Positions 43,563 to 55,500 of a stretch of 64,000 nucleotides of DNA are shown here, piece by piece. Numbering within the stretch: the first letter of the stretch is position 1; each line of letters opens with the position of its first letter. Below the pieces are notes generated by a model, which did no database searches, was not told where the DNA came from, and worked only from the letters and a program-made list of their open reading frames with translations. The position numbers and the translations under genes were made by a program. The stretch comes from Tigriopus japonicus (lineage: Eukaryota > Arthropoda > Copepoda > Harpacticoida > Harpacticidae), in contig CM021323.1 of assembly GCA_010645155.1 (NCBI GenBank), positions 4,678,781 to 4,742,780 of the forward strand, written 5' to 3'.

Positions 43563-46500
43563 TTAAACTTGGTCCGACGTTGATATCGTTGGGATTGGAA
43601 AACTGCCTGATCCAACAACAGGAGTGGAATGAACACCCTGGAGGTGTTTCCTCCGATAATCCGAAAAGTCTGGCGGGGACACACTTCTATGGATGTCACT
43701 GTCGCGTCGAGAGGCACGCCTCTTCTGTCGATACATGACACTTTGAGAGCGTTTGGCTTGTCGACGAGAATTATGACGCTCAATGGCCGCCGACACCTCG
43801 CTGAAACGCCGTTGGGCCAACATCTCGGCCGTGGGCGGCACCAAAAGCGATCCGCCTCCACTCGGCAAATTCGCAATCGGAGAGTGACCCGCCGAAGGTG
43901 GAACCACATTCAAACTGACTTGGGGTGAAAGACGACGGTGATAGGACGAGGAGTTGGAATTCCGCCGAGAAACCTCATCCATGGCCACCGCGACCACCCC
44001 GGCCACTTCAGTATCGGATAACTGAGACAGACGTCGCTCAATGTCCGAGTGCATGGCGATGGGTGATTGGGATGGATTGACTGTGACGAGCACATCGGCC
44101 TGGGTGGTGGTGGTGGTTGGACCGTGACTGGCCAGGGATGATCGTTTGGACATGTGACTGTGTCGACTACAACGCCGACTTAAATCGTTCCGTTCATGGT
44201 TGTTACTGTTCTGACTGCATCCGGTCTCATTGGAAATCCGTCGATGCTGGCTCTGTTGACTTCCATGTCGGAGATGGTGGCCGTTGAATTCCTCGAGGCC
44301 CCCGGCAGCCAACATCTGACTTCGACGTTTCTCCATGTTGAACCTAGAATGGGTTGATTGAAACCTGGTATTAGGAAAGCGATGAGATCCATTGAAGAAG
44401 AAGAATCGAATTAGGTCTCTTAGAGTCGAGACCAGCAAAATCAATATCCCTTTGAAGTTCCAAAAGGGCCTGTCAGCTCAGGATATCCTCTCATTCGATT
44501 AGATTCTCCATTCAATCCTATTGAAGTATGCTCCTGTTTTGTCTTTGAAGGGGCACATATTTGTGTCGAAAGGAGCCCATTTCCAGAGAAATTCGGTCCC
44601 GCTCTTCTTTTGTGAAATTCTTTGAGGGCCCATTAAGTTGGAGTTAGTTCAATCAACATCCCAATCCGTGGTTGTCGAACTTTGCAGTCAACCAATCCTT
44701 GTTAGATTTCTTTGAAGTAATGGAAGAAAATTGAAGCGAAATAGGACCTTAATTATCTACCTCTTGATCTACTCAGAAACAATGTCAAGGCTCTCAAAAT
44801 CTCTCTCAAACAGAGTTTGGCAATGAAGGTCGTTCCATTCAAATTCCAATCGACCCACGAAAGAAATTCGAGAACCACTTACTGAAGTGATGTTGGCTCC
44901 GGTTTCGTGACTCTCTGCCGACAACATTTGCAGCATAGCATTCGAGCAATGGGATGGATCAAGCGAGGATCCATTGTGATCCAAGTGGGACCAAAAGGTG
45001 CATGACTGCCTTCTTCCCAACCTTGACATCGGGATTGTGGACACAAGCGAATGGAAAAGATCACACTGAGCACCACCATCGATGCAAACGATATGATTCC
45101 TAAAATCGAGATCACAATTAAGACGCCGTCGAGGAAATACGTACGATTGCTTTCCCGAACAAACATGACCCAGGAGGATAGATGCTAAAGTCAATAAAAC
45201 CAGATGCCCTGAAATCCCAAGAACTCGAATAGAGGGCAGATCCCAAATTACCCAACTTGAAGACTGGTTTCTTTTCCCACCGAACCACAGAGTTCGAGGA
45301 TTACCCTTCCTTCGAGTGCAGACAGTTCCCAAATGGCAATGTGACAGAAGCACTACGTACGCACTCCAACCTAAGTTCTCCAATGGAGAAAAAGAACATC
45401 AAAAGCAAAGGAAATGGTTCATTGCCTTGATCGAAAAGGTGAAAAGTGGAAAAGAGAGAGAGAGAGAGGAAGAGGAAGACGAAAAGCCTTCGCTTTCTGT
45501 CTGATTCTCCCTGATTTCAACTGTCATTCAATTTCGCTTTGAAATGGGCGACCCATTGGGTGGCAGCCTCGGTTCCCATCGCTGCTTCGGTTGTCACCTC
45601 CTTCAACACCCGTCTTGAAATCCGGCTCAAGGCAAAGGTCACATTTGAGACTTCTTTTAAGGCATATATTTCTCTTCAAGAAGAATCGAGAGTCTTTCTT
45701 TCACAAGCTGACAGCTCGGTGATTTACAATTCAAAGCAAAAAAAGATTGTTCGCATTCTGCGAGATGGTGAAAACAAGGTAAGAAATGACGGGGCCGTTG
45801 AATTTCAATTGCCATCTGAAAGTCAAATTCAGTCGGTTGTATTACTATTCCGTTATCGACGATGCTTTTGGTGAAAAAGCAGTCATTTTGAACATGACCA
45901 TAAACTTCCAATTCTGAACGTGGTAAAAATCAATTTCGTTTGTCATAATTCAAGGAAAACTCAAGAGATAAGTTTTCAGCTTCACCTGTCTTAAAGAGGC
46001 AAGAAAGAGTCTGAGGGATTTTTATGGATCCAAAAGTCCGACTTTTCAAATTTTTCGAATTTTGCGACAACTTCAACGATAAATCATTGACCAGCGAGCA
46101 GTAATCCATCATATTTCGTAGTGCTTCCATCTTTGGAACTCAAGTTTGCCGATAAAACTTCAAAAGACACATGAGCTCTTCAATCTCGTAATTGATTTCA
46201 CCGAAAGGGAGTGGACCCAAAGATATGGTTCAATTGAACATTTTGAATGATATTGGACGCTCGTTGAATGACGAAATTAAAGCCTTTTTAGTGTATGTTA
46301 TCTTTTAAGAATTACACCTTTTCCCGACCAAATGCCATTTTTCCCATTGGATAAGGTTGCTTCATTTCTCAATAAGAGTTGCACTTCCAGATTTCAGTTT
46401 TAGCACCTTTGTTACTTTTGTTTCGTCTTTACTTTAATTTATTTTAATGTGACCAACAGTGATGTATTTTCTGAGGTAGCCGTGTCATGTATCCTTTTGG

Positions 46501-49500
46501 GATTTTCGGCTTCCTATGAGGGCTGATTGATGAATATTTTTGACCCAAGATGTAAAAAAAAAAAATGTATGAATATTTCTTTCCTGTCCTTATGAAATAA
46601 ATTACTTACTTACTTACTTTTTGTGGATCGAACTTGGGTATCTCTCGAAGATAGTGAATTGGTCAACCACATGTTAAAGCAGGCTTCTTTTTCGGGCATG
46701 GAAATGTCCTTATTTGTGAACAAAAACGGAACTTTTCAATTCTTTTGCATTAATGACTAGGTGTTTTCGATGGATCTACAAGTTAATCGTACAATTCAAA
46801 GTGGTCTCTCTTTACTTTTTAAATCATCTTCTTAATCTTTTAACTTGCTCTCAGGAGAACACTTTTGGTCAAGCAAGCACTTCATTTTGCCACAATATTC
46901 TCAAACCTAATCATTTTAGGTTAGTTTTACACGTGTTTGTAACGCTTTCAGGGATGTATTCAAATATAAATAAAATAGTCTTTGCAATGGGTCTTTTTAA
47001 ACCATTTGTCTTATTTACAAAATGAATCTATCCCGAATAAAAAGACCCATTATAATTGTGATCGGTCAAAAGTTTTCAAACTTGAGATAATCTTAACAAC
47101 CTTTCCAGAATTTGGAGCAGATTTAAAAAATATATTTGATCTCCGGTTTATAAAACCACGTGCATCATGAGACTGTTATTACGTGAAGGTTCTGAGATGC
47201 CATTACTCACGGAATCCCATCCAAACTTGGCCGTTGACTCCTTGAAGTCATCAAGTGGCCTTGGCCTCAAAAATGATCCGTGTCCAAATGTGTTGGCACG
47301 TGATTTTGCAACCACTTTTGACCACCACTCCAATCTCATTTTCTATCATAAAAATGATCTACTATTCATCCATCCCCTTCTTTGATTGGAGTGTTCCATC
47401 GAAAGCCAATAACGATTGAGAGAAACCCGAATCTCGTAAAATAAAAACACTTCAGGTCAAAGCCCTCAAAAATATGTGGCTTTAACGAGAGTGTACTGTA
47501 CGTACTGTAACAACGGTGTTCTTATCCAAATATGACTTTAGAATAATGGGGATGGTCTTCAGTTTTTGCCGCATAGGCCTTTGGCTTTGGCTCAAGGGAC
47601 GGGGTCAGTTGACCCTCAAGAAGTGTCCCCCTCCATCCCTTGTCCCCTTGAGAATGAATGATCTTACTTTTTGGCTAGGCCATGAATCCAAATAAAGTGA
47701 AAAAGACTCGACATTACATCATAACCCCAGACTAAAGCGGCCCAAACAAAGGACATCTCTTTCATGAATAATTCTGGCTCTTTTTGGGGTACAAACCAAG
47801 CCAATTGTCTGGCCAAGTTGTTCCACTTTAACAGACAAAGAAAGAATAGCTCTTTCCACAAGTAGAGAGCAGCTTTACCTAAAGCCCCATATCCTGTTCC
47901 CAAAGTTACCATCGTCTCAAGATCCCACATGCGAGCATGTTCTCTAAGGAGTTTCAGTTTCTGCTTACCATAGTAATGATACGAAATTTGAAAAAGACCG
48001 TGGAACGAGGCTCTTTGTCGTCCATGACCCTTGAAGCGGTAGCCATTATTTCCATCCAGTTCGGGTTTGGCCAGAACTAATGGCGGTTTGTTGCCCACAG
48101 CCCCGGAGCCTCCCGAGTTAGTGGCCACGTTGGGCGGCATGATCCGTCCCGTTCCGGTTCCGATTCCGGTTCCAACGTTGGTTCCGGTTCCATATGATGA
48201 TGAAGGCTGATGCGGAGAGTTGGGAGCACTTCCAGTGGACGCCAGAGCCAGTGGGCGTGCCAAGGGTGGAGCTGGGACGTAGGATGCTAGTACGGGTCCA
48301 CCATTCGAGATGGGTGATCGGGGCAAACTCTAAAGAGGCGTAGACGGGAATAATAGGATTTAGAATACGGTCTCAAGGTAATCTGATTTATCCGATTTGC
48401 AATCTTTATTCTCTCGCTTTCCCCACAAGCTAAAAAAAAGACTTCTAGCTTGCTTTTGACGCAAAACTTGCCCCGGACCATGCTTCCTTCAGCAGATTTA
48501 TGGGTTCTAAAAAATAGGGCTTTGCGCTCAAGATACGTTGTTTAAGCAGAGGGAATATTTCAGCCACACAAGTTCTTTTTTGGTCGGGTTTGCAATTGCA
48601 AATGAAGTGTTTGCACAAAGCTGAAAAGAGTCTGAGCTCTAGTACAAAGTCTGTATTTCTTGGACCGTTCATAAATGTCTTTTTATTTCCACTCAAAGCT
48701 TTAAAATGTAATCCCATAGAAAAAGAAGTGCACCGACTTCCTGTGCGCAAATATGTTCTCATTTTTTTTCTTCAAGCCCGTTGATCCCAGTGACTCGCTC
48801 ATAACTCGACTTTTCTTTGGCCTTTTTGAAAAAGAACTCGGAAACTGGGGTCGGTCGGTGGTCTTCATCCGAAATAAAAGAGCAACTCATGTTACAATAT
48901 ATCTCCCAAAGTCCTGAAAAGTTTTCATGTCATCCATGGAACGAAAGGCTAGAAGTTTTAAAAACTCTCGCTTAAGACCCGATGTCTCGTGAGATCGTTC
49001 AGGAGAGCTGCTTGGGTGGTCCTTGATTGCCAAACTGAAACCAATAAGTCGCTTTTTCTAAAGACCTTTTTCGACTTTTGTGCAAAATAAAGGCCCAGTC
49101 TGTTCCCATTTCACCATCGCGAGAGTAAAAACCCCGCGGTCATTATCTTGGCCTTATTGAGCGAATGTACTACGTAGTCCAGTCTTGGGCCATGCCATTT
49201 CCTCAACTGTCGTGGTTATGTTCGTGGTTTACGGCCTTTTCTTTCCTTTTGTCGTGTGATTCTTGCTTCTATCAAGCGTACTCAAATATTCCCATTGACG
49301 TTGCTTTCGATTGGTTTGGGAAGGGGACAAAGCGGGTAAAGAATAACCCAAGGGATAAGCCACCAAAATATTCGCTCTGGTAAAATTTCGAAATAACGTA
49401 CATGATCCACTGCAGGAACGATGGTCCGCGGTCCTTCCCCGTTGGGTCCATTGGGTCCGCCAATGGTGGAAGTGAACCCTCCCAAGCCTGTTCCAATTGA

Positions 49501-52500
49501 ACTTGAATCCTTGGGTCTTTGAGGGATCAGAAAACTGGGCGCACTTTTCTCCACGATTTTCCCTGCGCCCTGGATGGGAGTGTGTGGACTATCAAATCTG
49601 GAACATGGAACACATCAACATCATCAGACTCCTCTTCAACATTGACCGGGAGAGGTTCCAATTAGCGTGATTGTCACAATTCAATAGACGAATGAAAGGA
49701 TTTCACATTTTTCACAAGAGACGGAGTGAATGCCATCTTGATTATGCTGTTAGCTTTTTGTAACTCCATACAAACATGATGTCATACTTCTGAACATCGA
49801 AATTTTTGAAAGTCAAGATGTGAACTGAAGGTTATCCAACTGAAGGGAATTGAATCTAGAAACAAGATTTTTGCAATTTTGAAATATTGGCTAGTTATTT
49901 TTCATTCTTAAATGATTTGGTTTTAATGCAATGGTGTGTGCTGTATGTCAAAAAAAGATGGAGGTGTATTTACATTATGCTAAAATCAGGGAAGCAAATT
50001 ACAAACTTCGATTACAAGCAACTCCCTTTGTTTTGAGAATGTGGGCCCCGCCGCAAATTTATTAACGTTTGTGGGTTTTTGCCTACTTATTTTTGCCGAC
50101 CCTTAATCTAAGATATGAAAATATTCTCAGGGAGTAAAAATAAACACAAATCTTTTACAAAATAACCGGCGGTGTAAAGTTATATTGACTTAATTAACGT
50201 TAAGTCTGCAAATGATGTCAATTGTAATTCGATTGTTGAACAAAATCTCTGTGTATTGTTGGACTTGTTGAATCTAAATGAAGAGCACTTTGGTCAATGG
50301 TGAAACCACTTTGATTTTAGCGGAACATCACTTTAACACAACTTTTGATCACTTTGAAGAACAATTTAGACACGACAAGAATACTCAACAGGATCGAAAA
50401 CTGATAATTAAACCTCAGTAATTTTAAACTCATTCATGAATGTTTGAGTTTACAACTCAGATAGAACAAAAGAAGCAACTGATCCGTTAAAGCAAGACGA
50501 AAGTAAGGGTCCTTGAATGGTCACTCGGGGCAAATGCACTTTGCGTTCATTTGTATGTTAGAGAAAGATCTGATTCCTAGATCAGATTTACTCTTCTCCT
50601 CCTCTCCTTCCGATTCTCTTTTTTGACCTTCAGAGCCTTTGATCCATCCAGATGCTATCCACTGTAGTTGCAGTTGATGAAAACCAACTTTTCTGTTCCT
50701 CGTGGGTAGACTTCTGCAAAGTCTCAAAGAACGCTTCTCTCTCACGCTTTGCCTGATATATTCCTGTCAGGAATTCTACTCAGCCCATAATCATATTTGA
50801 TCGTCGTGGAATCAGTGAGAACTTTTGGCCCTGGCTTTTTGGTTGTGGCAGCATCCTCAAAGTTGGAAAACGATGCTCCACTACACAACTCTGGAACAAT
50901 GCAGATAATGGACCACAACTCTGTAAAACGTGAACCAAGCCTAGATATGGAAGAGACCCACTGAATATAGCCTTGAACACTAAATTGCTAGTGTATTCTG
51001 GGGATGTCCAACAGCTCCATACCAACAATTGTGAGCAATGAATCAGCTAAGGATTGTTACAATGGCTTTGCTCATTAAGGTATAGTGGCTGTTGCCGTGA
51101 GCAAGAAGTATCAACTTTCCCAATTAAGATTACCTTTACTGTTGTCCGTAATAAATTAGTGCAGGTTGGAACAGGAAGTAGAATGCAAACCAAAGAATGT
51201 CTAAGAATTTACTTTAACTGCAACAAAAATCTTTAACTTTAAGTGAACCTTCAAGCCGCCGATTTCTACCTTTACTTTGGTTCATTAACTTAGATAAACA
51301 TGGCCAATGAAGTATCAAACCTGAACTTAATCGATCAAAAAAAAGTAATGGACCGTAAAACAAAATATTACCGTCCCTTGCCGCTTCGCTGAACACTTAA
51401 CGTACTGGGTTCTAAAATTCAATTTGATTTAAAGGACTTTGAGATGTGACTTTTAAATCGACTCTGATTGTCGTTATCTGACGAGAAATCTTTAACTGGC
51501 ATTTCAAATTGCATTCTTGAGACAGAAAATCTACGTTCTTCCAACGAAAAGATAGAAGAACTTAACAAAGACTCACAATACCTTTATTGAAGGCAAAAGG
51601 GATTATATTCAAATGTCAAAAGTAGTATAGTATTAATCTCTGAAACTTGTTTTATAGCCGTACACTCCAAAGGTTCTTGACCTTTCGTTCAAGGAGCTCC
51701 CGAAGCATTAATGCTGAATCTAATGAAATGAAAAGGATCGTCTGATTGCTTTTTGGCAACTCTTTGAAGGTTTGTTCCCAATTGAACTCAATCTAAGACT
51801 TACTTCACTCGTCTGGACTTCAATTTCCAAGAGTTCTGCATCCAAATCCATGCTAGAGATAAACCGATTGAAATATCTTATCCTAATTGTCATCTTAATG
51901 GGGCACATTCGAACCATTCATTTTGAAATTGTGCTCTCAAGTTCGAGTTGGCTTTTGCAATCGTGAAAAATTCACTTTTTTTTCGAGTGGACCGAGAACA
52001 ACAAAATCGTTTCGTAGAACTACGAATGCGCCAAAAGAAAGTTTTCCTTTAGTTTTTTGGTCCTTCTATGTACTTCACAATGGTCCTTTTGAGAATCGTT
52101 CCGGGTTATTAAGCACAGTATTTTAACCACTGTGCGGAACCGGTCAGAAATGAGTCTCTCAGAAACGAGACTGCCCAAGATAATCAACCCTTGATGAGGT
52201 CCATTCGAAAACAAGATCCTTTTTGTAGCATTTGAGAGAAATAAACGATGAAATCATCAGGTTGGAAAGCTCTTTAAGAGTGCTTTAAAAATTGTATGTT
52301 TGTCGATCTATCGGGTACGTTTGGGAATTTCCATCTAACAGTTATTTTCTTCACGATTGGAACGTGCCTTTGCTTGGTATCAAACCTCGCTTATGGTTGT
52401 GTTACAAGTTAAGAGAAGAAGCCTCCTATCAACCACTCGATATCGACGAGCTTCAAATGCCGTCAGAGCCCTGACCAAAGCACTCAACACTTGATTAACA

Positions 52501-55500
52501 CTGACACTAAGATGAGCCCAAGTTTGAGTCGAGTTGGCGATAGAGATGAAGCTTGTGTGAATGGAACAAGTTGGGACTCACCGTTCCACCATGGGAAACT
52601 TGTTCCAGTCTGTTTTCTGAAAGGCTCAGCCAGTGTCATCCTCATGAGCATAAATGATGCCATGTGAGACAAGTTTTGGCCATCCAAAGTACAAACATAC
52701 GAGATTGCTCAGATACAGGGTTGCCCGAAATTATTTGACTCATTGCAAAATGTTTTGTTAAGTTTGAAGTGAAGGTAACTTGAAGGAAGAAATGTTTTAA
52801 TGTGAGTAATCACTCCAAGGCTCTCAAATGATCAACACGAAGAGGACATGGTAGTTCAAATGAGCAACATTTATGGGCCCCCTGTAGAGGAGACTGCATT
52901 TACTAGTAGTATGAACTCGCCTCCTCTTTTTTCAAACTCTTTCCGTCTGAAAAGCTTTTGGAAATCTGAGCGTTAGCAATTGGATGATTGCAAATGCATC
53001 AGCCATCCGTAAATCTCGCCCCTAAAGTTTTGTTTTTAGCATCGTCGGCGAACACGCAACCAACTTTTTTGCCTCTCGCTTTGGCAAATCCTTTGGTGAG
53101 TTTGAATGGAGGGCATCTTTTCAAGGCAAAACCTCTCATCCGCCCATTTTATGACCTCTAACAGAGTGTGGCCATCGTTCAAGTCCGATGCTTGTAATGA
53201 TCACTCTCAGTTATCTCGTTTGTCACGTCATCCAAGAAGGAGGGAGGAAATCCCTCAGGAGTTCCATGGACCAATTCCAAGTGGTTTCGTGTCTTCTTTG
53301 TTGCTCCAAGAATGAGGAGGAAGGCACTCAGTGTTCCATATTCGGACAGGCCTAACCTTCCTTGGCTGCTCTCTTTGTGTGGTTGGTTCATTGTTCGAAG
53401 ATGAACCATTGGAATCCCCTTTTGGTTGGTTAGCCAATGTTACTTCCCTTCTCCGTTACACTTCAGACCATTAAGAATATGCATGTAACCACATTGGGGA
53501 TGAAGATGTAATCTTACGGATAAAGGCTCTCATGAATAATGAGCCAACACAAGAGTGCACATTAGGGAGCCATGCGAAAGAACACCATTCAAGACGGGTA
53601 CAACAGGTACACAAATCGTTTGATGGATCTCTCTAAGGAGTATCATAAAACCCCCACAGAACTGAAGGGATCCATCAAACCCCCTCCATGTGGTCCAGTT
53701 TCCATTTCCGGATGTTTCGAGCTGTCTGTTGCCTAGATCTAATAATAAGCCCCTCAGCTTCTCCTTTTCTCTCGTAGTCTTACCTTTCGTCATATCCATT
53801 CAAGTCAGGTTGGAGCGTTAGATTCCCAAAGCACCCCATTTCATTCTCCATGGGACTGAGCATCCCGTTGTGTGAGCCTTGCCGAACGATCCCTCCCACT
53901 GAGAGCCAATGACCCAATAAGAGCGTCAAGAGCGAACCCACAACGGCTCCACGAGCGCTCACATAAGGAACGAACAGACCTGGAATGCACGGAACCAAAA
54001 ACGCAATGGTTAAAAATAAACTGAGCTCAGAGTAGGAGGCAGATCTGCCAGATGCAAGCAAGGCTGGCGAATGGCGTCATCGTTATCGTGACGATGATGA
54101 TGTTAATGATGGTAGTGACTGGGCAAACGATAATGGACGATTCCGAACTGGAACGAGGCAATGATGATTAGGCCACTTTTGTTTTCCTATCCAATTGTTC
54201 ATTGGTTGGGTATTTGGAATGTTGTTATTCTGCAGCTCTTTCAAGGCAATTAGGAAGACCCAACCACTACTTACAGCCTACAGGTCATATGTCAATTATG
54301 CACAAATTCAAATTGTTAGAGCATAACTAAATCAAGTCAAATTAACGGTCCTCAAATATACTCTCAGACCATTAGCTTTTTCGAACGCTGCAATTGTGTT
54401 GAGAATACACTTGAGGAACGTTAAAAAACCTTGATTTTGGAGCACCCAGCCGCTAGGTCAGTTGTTGAGAACATTTGGAAGTACAGTAGAAGCATAGTAA
54501 AAGTAAAGTGAGGTAACCGTGCTTGAGTAAAGTCTCAGTCTACATAAGCTGCGTTTTTTCAATCGCAAAAACGCGGCTGATACACTGAGCCTATACTCGA
54601 GCATGGTTATTTCTACTGTTGCTTACCATGCTTTATCTTTGCTCTTACTCTACTTCCAAAAGGTTTCAACAAGCGGTCTTCAACGTGAATAAGTGAATTT
54701 AACATGCTACCTTTGTATTTATATATGGATAAGAAAGGCCAAACTTTCACTCAAGCTCCCAAACAATGCCCGTTTACAAGTGGCAAAACTCTCGAGACGG
54801 AAAATTGAGAGGCCCATTTTTGGAACTTGTGTTCCCACATCCGTCTTCTTGTCTGCTGTTTCTTTCTCCCATTGGTTGTTGGGCGGGCCCATCACTCAAG
54901 AACAAGCCAGTAACTAGATAAATCGAGTAATCGGAGCCCCTACTTGGGTTCGAACCCTCATTCGACTTGATGGTGTCCAAGTGATAAGCCATTCATCACC
55001 GTGAAAAGACAAGGGGATTTGAAGGTAGAAATGGCTAAAAGCAGATGATTGCTGGTTCAGAGAGGGCACAAATTGTTGCTACAACTTGAAGGATGGTTAT
55101 ATGAATCGGATTCCAGGAACCATTAGTCCAGGATTGATTAGAGAGAAACCCTTTGGAAGACCTTGGGTCGTATAAAGTGTTCCAAGAATTCAATTATAAA
55201 GATCTAAGCTTTTGGATAACTTCCGAAGCGCAAGAGACAGTTGCATTTTTGAAGTTGTTTTGTTTCGACTTTCTAGTCTTGTCAACCATTTTTTCGACAA
55301 TGTTCGCCAAAACGTTTTTGTAGTTTTGCCGTGAGAATTTGGAAGGTTTGAGCTTTATGGGAAAGGAGAGGAGAATGGTCAAAAGTTATTTATACTGTGC
55401 ACTTACATTATCAAATGTCTTTGATGCATGTGACGTTTAAATTTAAAAGACACAACTTTACCTTGATTTTGCAAAACAAGGGTAGTACATTTTGCCGACA

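Larger units (their letters stand above)
45100..47968 (-). other. 2.9 kb intron of the SLC5-like gene
   Basis: It lies between the exon ending YHYYG and the exon beginning IISFAS. It contains a GA-rich run (45453-45470) and a plus-strand retrotransposon 3' end (46480-46618). A 204-codon minus ORF at 44769-45383 overlaps the exon in another frame and is rejected because its phase does not match. Confidence 0.6.

Noticed and set aside
44769..45383. 204-codon minus-strand ORF overlapping an SLC5 exon
   Set aside because: Its frame does not match the phase-1 donor at 47969. The other frame (IISFASMVVL..., 45099-44883) joins correctly on both sides and gives the expected last helix.
45539..45874. 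111-codon plus-strand ORF
   Set aside because: It lies in an intron of the SLC5-like gene on the opposite strand, with no domain and no splice context.
50780..51028. 82-codon minus-strand ORF with a helix-like stretch
   Set aside because: It was considered as an SLC5 exon, but flanking exons already join in phase across it and no consensus acceptor or donor fits its frame.
53179..53437. Overlapping minus-strand ORFs (NEPTTQREQP...)
   Set aside because: Hydrophilic and superficially exon-like, but no phase-matching splice sites to the neighbouring SLC5 exons.
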